Assembly (NCBI GenBank): GCA_014764075.1 | Contig: JACXUE010000053.1 | Coordinates: 1 to 9,160 of the forward strand | Reading direction: 5' to 3' | DNA length: 9,160 nt | Source of the DNA: Sulfuricurvum sp. | GTDB lineage: Bacteria; Campylobacterota; Campylobacteria; Campylobacterales; Sulfurimonadaceae | Shown: one piece after another, positions 1 to 6,042 of the stretch | Layout: every line of letters starts with the position of its first letter | How positions within the stretch are numbered: the stretch's first letter is position 1 | Notes under the pieces: generated by a model | What the model was told of the DNA's origin: nothing | What the model saw: only the letters and a program-made list of their open reading frames with translations | The model's database searches: none | Made by a program: the position numbers and the translations under genes

Positions 1-117
1 GGCAACAGCTATCAAGCGGGAGTATTTTTCGCCTACGAAGCGTGCGGTTTGGGCTTCCGTCGCGGCGGGAAGATTTTGAACAATATGTCCAAATTCGTGG
101 GACACATCCTGCAATGA
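1..117 (+). CDS. C-terminal end of an unidentified protein (partial)
   Basis: The first forward frame is open from the window edge for 38 codons and stops with TGA at 115-117. The visible tail contains FFAYEACGLGFRRGGKIL and ends KFVGHILQ. Its stop overlaps the ATG of the following Bfd-like gene as ATGA, the usual sign of two coupled genes in one operon, and this is why I prefer this frame over the other two. I do not recognise the protein from this tail. Its neighbour suggests an iron or redox partner, but that is inference only. Confidence 0.5.
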   Translation, partial: GNSYQAGVFFAYEACGLGFRRGGKILNNMSKFVGHILQ

Positions 118-317
118 GAGTATGCGCCTGCCAAAACGTCATGTTTGACGAGATTATCGAAGCGATGAGAGAGGTTGGCAACGATCCTGAAGCTATCCGT
201 AAGTATACCGATGCCGGACGAGGATGTTCGGAGTGTTTGGAGAGTGGATGCAGTGATGTCGATCTTCCTTTTCCCGATGCCCTCAAAGCGGCAAAGAGAG
301 TTTTAAATCACTCCTAA
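114..317 (+). CDS. Bfd-like [2Fe-2S] ferredoxin
   Basis: A 67-residue protein with the Bfd (bacterioferritin-associated ferredoxin) pattern: a C-x-C pair at the extreme N terminus (MRVCACQN) and a C-x2-C pair in GCSECLE about 35 residues later. These four cysteines bind a [2Fe-2S] cluster in the family. The size is close to E. coli Bfd (64 aa), which begins MYVCLCN and ends its cluster loop with CGKC. In that family the protein passes electrons to bacterioferritin for iron release; the same fold also occurs as a domain in NifU- and NirB-type proteins. I chose ATG 114 because it overlaps the upstream stop as ATGA and places the first cysteine at residue 4, as in Bfd. The longer frame from GTG 42 adds 24 residues with no family resemblance. 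A further cysteine at GCSDVD is not part of the motif. The partner is not visible. Confidence 0.82.
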   Translation: MRVCACQNVMFDEIIEAMREVGNDPEAIRKYTDAGRGCSECLESGCSDVDLPFPDALKAAKRVLNHS

Positions 318-330
318 TCTCTCCTTTTTG

Positions 331-1125
331 TCACCTCACCTCCTTTTGGTTCATCTTTGCCTGCAATGCATTAGAGATATTCATCAACGCAAAGGTAACG
401 ATAAAGATCATCAACCCAGGAAAAAAGCTCACCCACCATGCGATATCGATCACCTCTTTACCGCCGCTGAGGATACTCCCCCAACTCATCTGAGGTGCAG
501 TGATTCCAAGTCCCAAAAAAGAGAGACCCGATTCAGCCAAAATCGCCCCCCCTACTCCGAACGTAAAATTCACCAATACGATCGGAGCCAAAAGGGGAGC
601 ATAGTATTTTAGGATGATTTTAAGCGGATGTACTTTGCCGATATGGAGTATCCGGATAAACGGTTTCGAAGCGATCGCAAAGCTCTCGGATCGAATAAGA
701 CGTGCCGTACCCATCCATCCCGTCAGTGAAATAATAAGGATCAATACCCCTATCGAGGCATTGACATAACTCACCAGCGTCAACAGCAAAAAGAGGGTAG
801 GAAAGGTCAAAAACAGATCGACAACGACAATAAATACCTTATCGAATCCACCTCGTAAAAGGGCGGCGCTTACGCCGTATAACAGTCCAATCAACGTAGA
901 GATCAATGCACTGGCAAACCCGATAATAAGCGAAACCTGCCCCCCCTCCATCATCCGTGCCGCCAAGTCGCGACCCAAACGATCGGTACCAAACCAATGA
1001 TCGCCCGATGGAGGGAGTAAAATAGCGCTTGCATTCAGATAAAAGGGATCGATTGTATAGAAAAAAGGGGCAAAAAAGGAGAAAAAAACTACCCCCACAA
1101 GGGCAGTTATGCTTTTAATGGGCAT
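331..1125 (-). CDS. ABC transporter permease, DppC/OppC family (peptide/nickel type)
   Basis: Inner-membrane permease of 264 residues with about six transmembrane segments (roughly 5-25, 64-88, 95-120, 122-142, 178-200, 228-252). Family landmarks are HWFGTDRLGRDL at 44-54, where DppC proteins have H-P-x-G-T-D-x-L-G-R-D, and AESGLSFLGLGITAP at 197-211 followed by SWG. It would form one half of the channel of a peptide or nickel importer. It is shorter than typical DppC (about 300 aa), mainly at the N terminus. The cytoplasmic EAA loop that contacts the ATPase (about 155-176) reads FIRILHIGKVHPLKII: the glycine is kept but the E-A-A residues are not. The ATG shares its A with the flgK stop (TAATG) and no Shine-Dalgarno sequence is visible, so translation probably depends on flgK. 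No DppB, ATPase or binding protein is in the window. Family assignment is firm; substrate unknown. Confidence 0.92.
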   Translation of the reverse strand: MPIKSITALVGVVFFSFFAPFFYTIDPFYLNASAILLPPSGDHWFGTDRLGRDLAARMMEGGQVSLIIGFASALISTLIGLLYGVSAALLRGGFDKVFIVVVDLFLTFPTLFLLLTLVSYVNASIGVLILIISLTGWMGTARLIRSESFAIASKPFIRILHIGKVHPLKIILKYYAPLLAPIVLVNFTFGVGGAILAESGLSFLGLGITAPQMSWGSILSGGKEVIDIAWWVSFFPGLMIFIVTFALMNISNALQAKMNQKEVR

Positions 1126-2975
1126 TATTGTTTGATACCCAATAATGTCGTCATCATCTGATCGATCGTGGTGATAATTTTCGCCGCCGCACCGTATGAG
1201 GTTTGATAGCGGATCAGATTGGCAAGCTCTTCATCGATACTCACTTTCGAGACGGAATCGTACTCTTGTTTCACCGCATTGTACTGCGCGGTGACCGATT
1301 CGTTTGCCAAAATAGCAGAGTTTGTTTTTGTCCCCACTTTGGTTACCAATCGGTCAAAATAACCATAGAGAGTATCGTTTGACGTATCGGTGCCGTTTTT
1401 AAACATGACTGACGCAAATTGAAGTTCAACCATATCGAGCGCTGTCTGGTTATCACCGTTTGCCGGTGACTTAAACCCTCGAATCAACGTCGGATCGTTT
1501 TTTAAATCGCTATTCAAGTCAATCGTTTTAGCATCTTCCCCGTCAAAAAAACGGTTGACTCCTGTCGCGCCCGCAAAATTTGTCCCATTATCTTCAATCG
1601 CAAAGGTATAGCCTTGCGATGAGTACGGTGATTTGAGATTGATTTGAAACGTGTTAGAAGCAAACCCGGCAATCAACATATCATCAATGTCGTTTAGACC
1701 ATTGTTATCGTTATTATCATCTAAATTGTTCGTTGTCGAATCAATTTGCCCCACAATACTATTGGTACTTAATGGAGAGTCTTGCATAACGGTTGTGTCG
1801 TTGATCGTTATCGTCCGTCTTGCTACCTCTTTGCCATCGATATCATAAACGATTAAATCAAAAGTTCCAGCTTTTATATTTTCATCCGCATTTAACAATG
1901 TATCATTCGATGAAACGCTCAGTACATTTGAACGCATCGCAGACGTTGCACTTTGAGCATAAAGGTTATTGGTTGATTCAATCATACTGCGAGCGAACGT
2001 ATCGAGGCTGTTGATAGTCTCCTGCAAAAATCCGTCTTCAAATTCTCCATTTGAGCCGATGATTGAGCCTCGAAGTTCTAGAAGTGCCCCTACTTTCCCC
2101 CCCTTAATATGTGATGAAAACGGAATACGAACACCATCTTGACGCTCATAATAGAGCTCGTTATAGCCATTTTGGTTACCTGTAGCATCGACGCCAATAG
2201 GGTGGAAACTTATACCATCAACGAAGTTAAATCCACCAACCTGAATCGTATAGCTTCCATCTTCGATGGCAATGTTGCTTTCGATGACGTTACGGCTCTC
2301 AACTTGCCCAACTAACACTTTGGCACCGATCATTTTCGAGAGGGTCGTCTCCAACCGATTACGCTGATCACGTAAATCGTTGGCATTGTTGACACCTCCT
2401 ATTTCGGCTTCATTGATCGATTTGTTTAAACCGGCAATTTGTTCGGCGATACGGTTCACTTCATCAATGTTCACTTTGAGTTGATCGTTCAGTGAACTTT
2501 GAAGTCCAACAATTTGAGCACGAGTTTCGTTAATATGCTGTGAAAGGGTTTGCGCCTGTTGTGCCAGTGCCACTTTTAATGCGCTATTGCTAGGATTATT
2601 CGCCAGCGATTGCCACATATCGAAATAGATTTGCATATCGTTTTTGATCCCGATTTTGTCAATTTCCGGAAAATAGGTCGATAACTCTTCGAGATTTTTT
2701 TTGAGCATATCCGAATACTCTTTGTTTTGAGAGGAGGTGGTATAGCGATCATATACAAATTTATCAAATACACGGGCGATTTCGGTGATTTGTACCCCAT
2801 TTCCCCGTTGACCAGGATCAATACTGACCGGATATGCCGCAGAGGTGACGACGCGCTGACGCGTATACCCCTCAGTCTCTGCATTAGAAATGTTGTGACC
2901 TGTCGTATCGATACCGATCTGAGCCGCATTTAAGCCGCTATAGCCAATATGCAATGCATTAAAAATAGATGCCAT
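1125..2975 (-). CDS. flgK: Flagellar hook-associated protein 1 FlgK
   Basis: FlgK is the first of the two hook-filament junction proteins, exported through the flagellar type III apparatus. At 616 residues it is longer than enterobacterial FlgK (about 550) and near campylobacterial sizes. The N-terminal D0 helix carries the rod/hook/HAP signature GHNISNAETEGYTRQ at 26-40. The C-terminal D0 helix has RYQTSYGAAAKII at 589-601 and ends LLGIKQ. Long helical heptad stretches occur at about 85-215, and the central part is a variable domain. That domain holds an acidic/asparagine loop at 421-432 (NNDNNGLNDIDD) that resembles a thrombospondin-type-3 calcium loop. The gene starts one base after the flgN-like stop; only a distant GGAAG precedes the ATG, so coupling is likely. 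Transcription can come from the sigma-28 promoter at flgM and from sigma-54 at flgI. Confidence 0.97.
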   Translation of the reverse strand: MASIFNALHIGYSGLNAAQIGIDTTGHNISNAETEGYTRQRVVTSAAYPVSIDPGQRGNGVQITEIARVFDKFVYDRYTTSSQNKEYSDMLKKNLEELSTYFPEIDKIGIKNDMQIYFDMWQSLANNPSNSALKVALAQQAQTLSQHINETRAQIVGLQSSLNDQLKVNIDEVNRIAEQIAGLNKSINEAEIGGVNNANDLRDQRNRLETTLSKMIGAKVLVGQVESRNVIESNIAIEDGSYTIQVGGFNFVDGISFHPIGVDATGNQNGYNELYYERQDGVRIPFSSHIKGGKVGALLELRGSIIGSNGEFEDGFLQETINSLDTFARSMIESTNNLYAQSATSAMRSNVLSVSSNDTLLNADENIKAGTFDLIVYDIDGKEVARRTITINDTTVMQDSPLSTNSIVGQIDSTTNNLDDNNDNNGLNDIDDMLIAGFASNTFQINLKSPYSSQGYTFAIEDNGTNFAGATGVNRFFDGEDAKTIDLNSDLKNDPTLIRGFKSPANGDNQTALDMVELQFASVMFKNGTDTSNDTLYGYFDRLVTKVGTKTNSAILANESVTAQYNAVKQEYDSVSKVSIDEELANLIRYQTSYGAAAKIITTIDQMMTTLLGIKQ

Positions 2976-2976
2976 G

Positions 2977-3405
2977 TTACGCCCGCACTTCCAAAAATGA
3001 TGCTTCGGTGGAGGCCATTTTTTGATACCCCTCCATTTGTGTCGGAACCACTCGCTCTAGCAGTGTATTGTAAAACGAGCTGACACTTAAAACCATTTTT
3101 GCGTATTGTTGATTCACCTCTCGAAGCATTGAGAGATTTGCTTTAAGACGATCGAGTTGCTGATGTTGTTCGTTATCTAAGAGTTCCGAGAGAGAAGTTC
3201 CCGGATGTTGCGTCATTAATTTGGAAATTTCACGATCGATCATCGCTTTTTTGTGTTCAAAGCTTTTAATTTTCTCTTCTTTGATGGCGAGACGATCAAA
3301 TTGGGGATTGTGCTTTGCCTCTTTGATATCTTCGATATCTTTTTGCGATAGAGAGATAAGAGAATCGAGGTCTTTGATAGCACTTTGTAATTGATACGAC
3401 AACAT
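2977..3405 (-). CDS. flgN: FlgN-like flagellar export chaperone
   Basis: A 142-residue, highly charged, almost entirely helical protein lying between flgM and flgK. This is where many bacteria place flgN, whose product is the cytosolic chaperone for FlgK and FlgL. Visible features are a helical N-terminal half (repeated D/E-K patterns at about 10-65), a short break around QHPGTSLSELL, and a second long helix from about 80. Sequence conservation in this family is low, so the call rests on length, helical character and position. Two adjacent ATGs are possible. The Shine-Dalgarno AGGAG at 3412-3416 is 6 bases from the second (3405) and only 3 from the first (3408), so I prefer 3405. The stop is one base before the flgK ATG. 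Confidence 0.75.
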   Translation of the reverse strand: MLSYQLQSAIKDLDSLISLSQKDIEDIKEAKHNPQFDRLAIKEEKIKSFEHKKAMIDREISKLMTQHPGTSLSELLDNEQHQQLDRLKANLSMLREVNQQYAKMVLSVSSFYNTLLERVVPTQMEGYQKMASTEASFLEVRA

Positions 3406-3411
3406 CATAAA

Positions 3412-3416
3412 CTCCT
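3412..3416 (-). promoter_or_regulatory. Ribosome binding site that decides the flgN start
   Basis: The minus strand reads AGGAGTTTATGATG. The AGGAG core is 3 bases from the first ATG and 6 from the second. The second spacing is in the usual range, so initiation probably occurs at 3405. Confidence 0.6.
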
Positions 3417-3423
3417 AGAATAA

Positions 3424-3630
3424 TTAGATTAACTCTTGAGCGATCCGCTTGGCTAACGTTTCGATATCGACACGATATTCGCCTCTCTCGATCGAGGCTT
3501 TAAGTGCCTCTATCCGGCTGGTGTCACCTTGTTTAGAAATAGATTGCACGGATTTCTCCTGCCCTTTGCTTTTTAACGAATTATCTTGATATGCTCCGCG
3601 AATGAGCGAACCTTTCACACTTGAGATCAT
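3424..3630 (-). CDS. flgM: Anti-sigma-28 factor FlgM
   Basis: FlgM binds FliA (sigma-28) and blocks late flagellar transcription until it is exported through the finished hook or otherwise neutralised. The call rests on the C-terminal half, RIEALKASIERGEYRVDIE at residues 39-57 followed by TLAKRIAQELI, which matches the conserved sigma-binding helices of FlgM. I place the start at ATG 3630, preceded by AAGGAT at 3636-3641 with good spacing. This gives 68 residues, close to the short FlgM of Helicobacter pylori (67 aa) and far below the 97 aa of Salmonella. The frame could be extended 12 residues upstream, but that would run through the sigma-28 promoter's transcript start. A sigma-28 promoter precedes it, which makes the expected negative feedback loop. 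The gene lies 18 bases before flgN. Confidence 0.86.
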   Translation of the reverse strand: MISSVKGSLIRGAYQDNSLKSKGQEKSVQSISKQGDTSRIEALKASIERGEYRVDIETLAKRIAQELI

Positions 3631-3669
3631 GGTGAATCCTTGTTGTACGTTTATGATGATGTACAAATC

Positions 3670-3696
3670 ATATCGACAAAATCGATTAAAAATTTA
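3670..3696 (-). promoter_or_regulatory. Sigma-28 (FliA) promoter of flgM-flgN-flgK
   Basis: On the minus strand the -35 box TAAATTTT (3689-3696) is followed by exactly 11 bases and then the -10 box GTCGATAT (3670-3677). The enterobacterial consensus is TAAAGTTT-N11-GCCGATAA, so the boxes match at 7/8 and 6/8 positions with the correct spacer. The -35 box starts 4 bases after the flgJ stop. The predicted start point is near 3663, about 33 bases before the flgM ATG. The site fits the known FliA control of flgM in this group. Confidence 0.75.
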
Positions 3697-3699
3697 GGT

Positions 3700-3987
3700 T
3701 TAATCTGCTTTTCCGCCCTTTTGACTCAGGTGTTCGAACAACATTTGCGAAAAACCAAACCCTCCTGCACTGGCATTGGAGAGCTCCTCGCGATACATCG
3801 ATTTAAAAATCTTATCCCCTGGATCGTTGGCGCTGAAAAGATTTTTTTCCTCTTTCATTGCCTCATCCAACATCATTTTGATAATCAACGCTTCAAACTG
3901 ATCGGTTTTCTCCCTTAGAGCGGCATCCCCCTCTTTGGTTCCGATCGTCGGAACCGCTTTGTTATAGGTAACTCCAGAGATTTCCAT
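3700..3987 (-). CDS. flgJ: Rod-binding protein, FlgJ N-terminal type without muramidase domain
   Basis: A 95-residue protein that corresponds only to the rod-binding domain of FlgJ. It carries the core QFEALIIKMMLDEAM at 30-44, then DPGDKIFKSMYREELS, then the amphipathic tail GGFGFSQMLFEHL. In Salmonella FlgJ (about 316 aa) this domain caps the growing rod and a C-terminal glucosaminidase domain opens peptidoglycan. That second domain is absent here, as is usual in Campylobacterota, so a separate peptidoglycan enzyme must do that work. The ATG shares its A with the flgI stop (TAATG), and a near-perfect Shine-Dalgarno lies inside the flgI 3' end. It should act in the periplasm with FlgI and the rod proteins. 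Confidence 0.93.
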   Translation of the reverse strand: MEISGVTYNKAVPTIGTKEGDAALREKTDQFEALIIKMMLDEAMKEEKNLFSANDPGDKIFKSMYREELSNASAGGFGFSQMLFEHLSQKGGKAD

Positions 3988-5033
3988 TAGATCACCTCCA
4001 CATCGACGGTAATAGCACCAGCACTTTTCATCGCCTGAATAATAGCAATCATCTCTTTGGGTGTAGCTCCCAGTTTTTGGAGAGAGCGGGCGATATTGGC
4101 GACCGTTGTCGTCCCTTTTTCGGTATAGAGTTCATTCTCGTTCAACCCGATAACAAGACTTTTATCCATAGCGACACTTCCAGCAGGTTTAGCCACTTCA
4201 TTTTGCGCCAAAATTTTGACCGTCAAATCCCCTTGAGTGATCACTACCGGTTTCACCTCTACATCAACACCGGCAACAATCGTCCCCGTCCGTTCATTGA
4301 TGATAATTTTTTGATCCACTTTATACTCGATATCGAGACTTTGTACTTCCGCCAAAAACTCCACCATCGATTTGTTTTTCGGAAGCTGTAGTTGAATCGT
4401 TCTAGGATCGATCGCTGTGGCAACGGTTGAGCGGTATTTTGCGTTAATCGCATTTTGGATCGCTACAGAATTAGCAAAATTGGAAGCTTTGAGCGAGAGT
4501 GTCGCATTTTGCTGATGGTAAAGGTCTTGATTGATTTCACGCTCCACCAATCCACCACCATATACCATTCCTACTGTCGGGTGTGACTCTGCACCGGCAC
4601 CTTTGTCATTTTTACCACCAATAGTAATCGGACCTTGTGCGAGAGCATAAATTTTACCATCCACCCCTTTGAGCGGGGTCATGAGTAACGTTCCCCCCTC
4701 CAGAGATTTTGCATCACCGATCGACGAAACGACAACATCAAACGCATCCCCTTGACGTGCAAATGGGGCAAATTTCGCGGTAACGACAACAGCAGCAACG
4801 TTTTTGGACTTGATATCGACCGGATTCATATCGATGTTCATCGCTTTGAGCATATTAGCGATCGATTGGAGGGTAAATTTAGAGGTGGTTCCATCCCCCG
4901 TTTTTTTCAAACCGACAACAAGAGAGTATCCGATGATTTGGTTATCACGGACGCCGACGATATTGGCAACATCACCAATACGCGCTGAATACGAGAGAGT
5001 GAATAAAAATAAGAGGGCTAAAAGTGTTCTCAA
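3987..5033 (-). CDS. flgI: Flagellar P-ring protein FlgI
   Basis: FlgI assembles the P ring, the periplasmic bushing around the rod in the peptidoglycan layer. The protein has 348 residues, normal for the family. A Sec signal peptide (MRTLLALLFLFTLSYS) is followed by ARIGDVANIVGVRDNQIIGY, the classic start of mature FlgI, with cleavage expected after residue 16. Further family stretches are GYSLVVGLKKTGDGT, GGTLLMTPLKGVDG and the C-terminal TTTVANIARSLQKLGATPKEMIAI before the last strand ITVDVEVI. The start codon is TTG 5031-5033, preceded by AAAGGA at 5040-5045 with 6 bases between; no ATG lies in frame near the signal peptide. A sigma-54 promoter lies in the 47-base gap to rsmD, so flgI can be transcribed independently of the housekeeping genes upstream. 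Confidence 0.97.
   Translation of the reverse strand: MRTLLALLFLFTLSYSARIGDVANIVGVRDNQIIGYSLVVGLKKTGDGTTSKFTLQSIANMLKAMNIDMNPVDIKSKNVAAVVVTAKFAPFARQGDAFDVVVSSIGDAKSLEGGTLLMTPLKGVDGKIYALAQGPITIGGKNDKGAGAESHPTVGMVYGGGLVEREINQDLYHQQNATLSLKASNFANSVAIQNAINAKYRSTVATAIDPRTIQLQLPKNKSMVEFLAEVQSLDIEYKVDQKIIINERTGTIVAGVDVEVKPVVITQGDLTVKILAQNEVAKPAGSVAMDKSLVIGLNENELYTEKGTTTVANIARSLQKLGATPKEMIAIIQAMKSAGAITVDVEVI
3991..3999 (-). promoter_or_regulatory. Strong ribosome binding site of flgJ inside the flgI 3' end
   Basis: The minus strand reads GGAGGTGAT, nine bases complementary to the 3' end of 16S rRNA, with 7 bases between GGAGG and the flgJ ATG. It is built from the last codons of flgI and is the strongest such site I found in the flagellar block. 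It suggests flgJ is translated efficiently despite the one-base overlap. Confidence 0.75.
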
Positions 5034-5062
5034 TGCCGATCCTTTATGAGGTACAAAGGCTA

Positions 5063-5079
5063 AAGCAAAGTCTATTCCA
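5063..5079 (-). promoter_or_regulatory. Sigma-54 (RpoN) promoter of flgI
   Basis: The minus strand reads TGGAATAGACTTTGCTT, with the invariant GG at 5077-5078 and GC at 5065-5066 exactly ten bases apart. It fits the epsilonproteobacterial form GGAA-N6-TTGCTT. It ends only a few bases after the rsmD stop. Transcription should start near 5053, about 20 bases before the TTG start codon. FlgR-type activation of rod, ring and hook genes through RpoN is established in Campylobacter and Helicobacter; the activator sites are not visible here. Confidence 0.82.
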
Positions 5080-5080
5080 A

Positions 5081-5668
5081 TTAGGCGTAATAGGTGAGAG
5101 AGGTTTTTCCAAAACGTTTGAATTTGATACGATTGAACGATCCGATCGAATCGGGTAATTCCAATGTGCTCATATGTTCAATAATGACCAACGTGACCAT
5201 ATGAAGTGGGAGAGATGCGATCATATCGATCGTTTTATCGTAAATCTCTTCCATCCCCTCCCGATACGAAAACGGAGGATCGACGTAGATAAAAGCACTC
5301 TCACCGAGGGCAGCGAGACGCTTTTTGACTTGGGCAATGTTACTGAAACTATCCCCTTCAAACACTTCGCATGAGCTTGGATCGGTTTGAGCAATATTCT
5401 CACGCAATATTTTAATCGCGTCGCGATCTTTTTCCATGAAGATGATCTTTTTTGCCCCTCGGCTGAGTGCTTCGAGTCCGATTGAACCGCTGCCGCTAAA
5501 CACCTCGACCAGTACTGAACCCATCACATCGAACTGCAACGTATTAAAAAACGATTCGACCACAATCGCTTTGGAACTGCGGGTTGTCTCTTTTGAAGGG
5601 AGTTTCAAGGTTTTCCCTTTGAATTTTCCGGCTATGATTTTTTTCGTAATGGTTCGATTATTTTTCAT
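5081..5668 (-). CDS. rsmD: 16S rRNA (guanine-966-N2) methyltransferase RsmD
   Basis: Methylates G966 of 16S rRNA in the assembled small subunit, using S-adenosylmethionine. The 195-residue length is typical. Motifs in order are the N-terminal substrate-side segment KIIAGKFKGKTLKLPS (10-25), the SAM loop EVFSGSGSIGLEALSRGA (55-72, family form LDxFAGSGALGLEALSRGA), the acidic residue after strand 2 in FMEKD (77-81), the GDSF segment near 105-108, and the catalytic VDPPF (129-133). The start overlaps the upstream gene by 11 bases and has no strong Shine-Dalgarno, so it is probably coupled. It is a housekeeping enzyme placed directly before the flagellar genes; Campylobacter jejuni has a methylase at the same place before flgI (from memory). 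Confidence 0.93.
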   Translation of the reverse strand: MKNNRTITKKIIAGKFKGKTLKLPSKETTRSSKAIVVESFFNTLQFDVMGSVLVEVFSGSGSIGLEALSRGAKKIIFMEKDRDAIKILRENIAQTDPSSCEVFEGDSFSNIAQVKKRLAALGESAFIYVDPPFSYREGMEEIYDKTIDMIASLPLHMVTLVIIEHMSTLELPDSIGSFNRIKFKRFGKTSLTYYA

Positions 5669-6041
5669 AAAATGCCCGTATCGCTTTGAGAATATTTGCT
5701 TGATATTCGCGGGTCAATTTTTCGATATGTCTCTCCAATATCTCAAAACTGACCGGTTCTTCTTTCTCTAAAGTACTCACTTCTGGTTCTGATTCGACCG
5801 GTGTGCTTTTTTGGGCTTCCATTTTTTGATTCAGTGCATGAAGAAGCTGCGCTTTTGAAAAGGGTTTCACCAAATCGGCATTCGGGGTGACACCGATAAC
5901 AAACGTAAGGTGCTCATCATCACGAATATCTTTATCACGGATGAGGATGTCACATTGACGGAGTGAACTTAGATGCCCTTTTAAAAAAAGCTCCAAAGAG
6001 CGTTGCAGCAATGGCGAATCACACTGAATGGCTACCTTCAA
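5658..6041 (-). CDS. Small conserved-type protein with a possible reduced receiver-like domain
   Basis: A 127-residue protein of unknown function. Residues 1-70 look like a shortened response-regulator receiver: strand-like MKVAIQCD with helix SPLLQRSLELFLKG, then CDILIRDKD with Asp36 where the phosphorylated Asp would lie, then FVIGV and LVKPFSKAQLLHAL with the Lys-Pro-Phe that closes strand 5 in receivers. The spacing is far shorter than in CheY (Asp-to-Lys 23 residues instead of about 52), so at least one strand-helix unit is missing and phosphorylation is doubtful. Residues 72-95 are an acidic, probably disordered linker, and 97-127 form a charged helix. The start is TTG 6039-6041 behind GGGAAG, one base after the upstream stop, and the end overlaps rsmD by 11 bases. 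Receiver kinship is my inference; function unknown. Confidence 0.75.
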   Translation of the reverse strand: MKVAIQCDSPLLQRSLELFLKGHLSSLRQCDILIRDKDIRDDEHLTFVIGVTPNADLVKPFSKAQLLHALNQKMEAQKSTPVESEPEVSTLEKEEPVSFEILERHIEKLTREYQANILKAIRAFYEK

Positions 6042-6042
6042 A

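Noticed and set aside
328..612. 94-codon plus-strand frame opposite the permease
   Set aside because: Antisense to a clearly conserved permease C terminus; the composition (His, Pro, Arg, Lys) is typical of a shadow frame.
2576..2929. 117-codon minus-strand frame inside flgK
   Set aside because: Arg/Ser/Ile-rich shadow of the conserved FlgK N-terminal coding frame; no own ribosome binding site or family signal.
3631..3666. Longer FlgM starting at 3666
   Set aside because: It would add 12 residues without FlgM similarity and would start upstream of the predicted sigma-28 transcript start; ATG 3630 has a good ribosome binding site.
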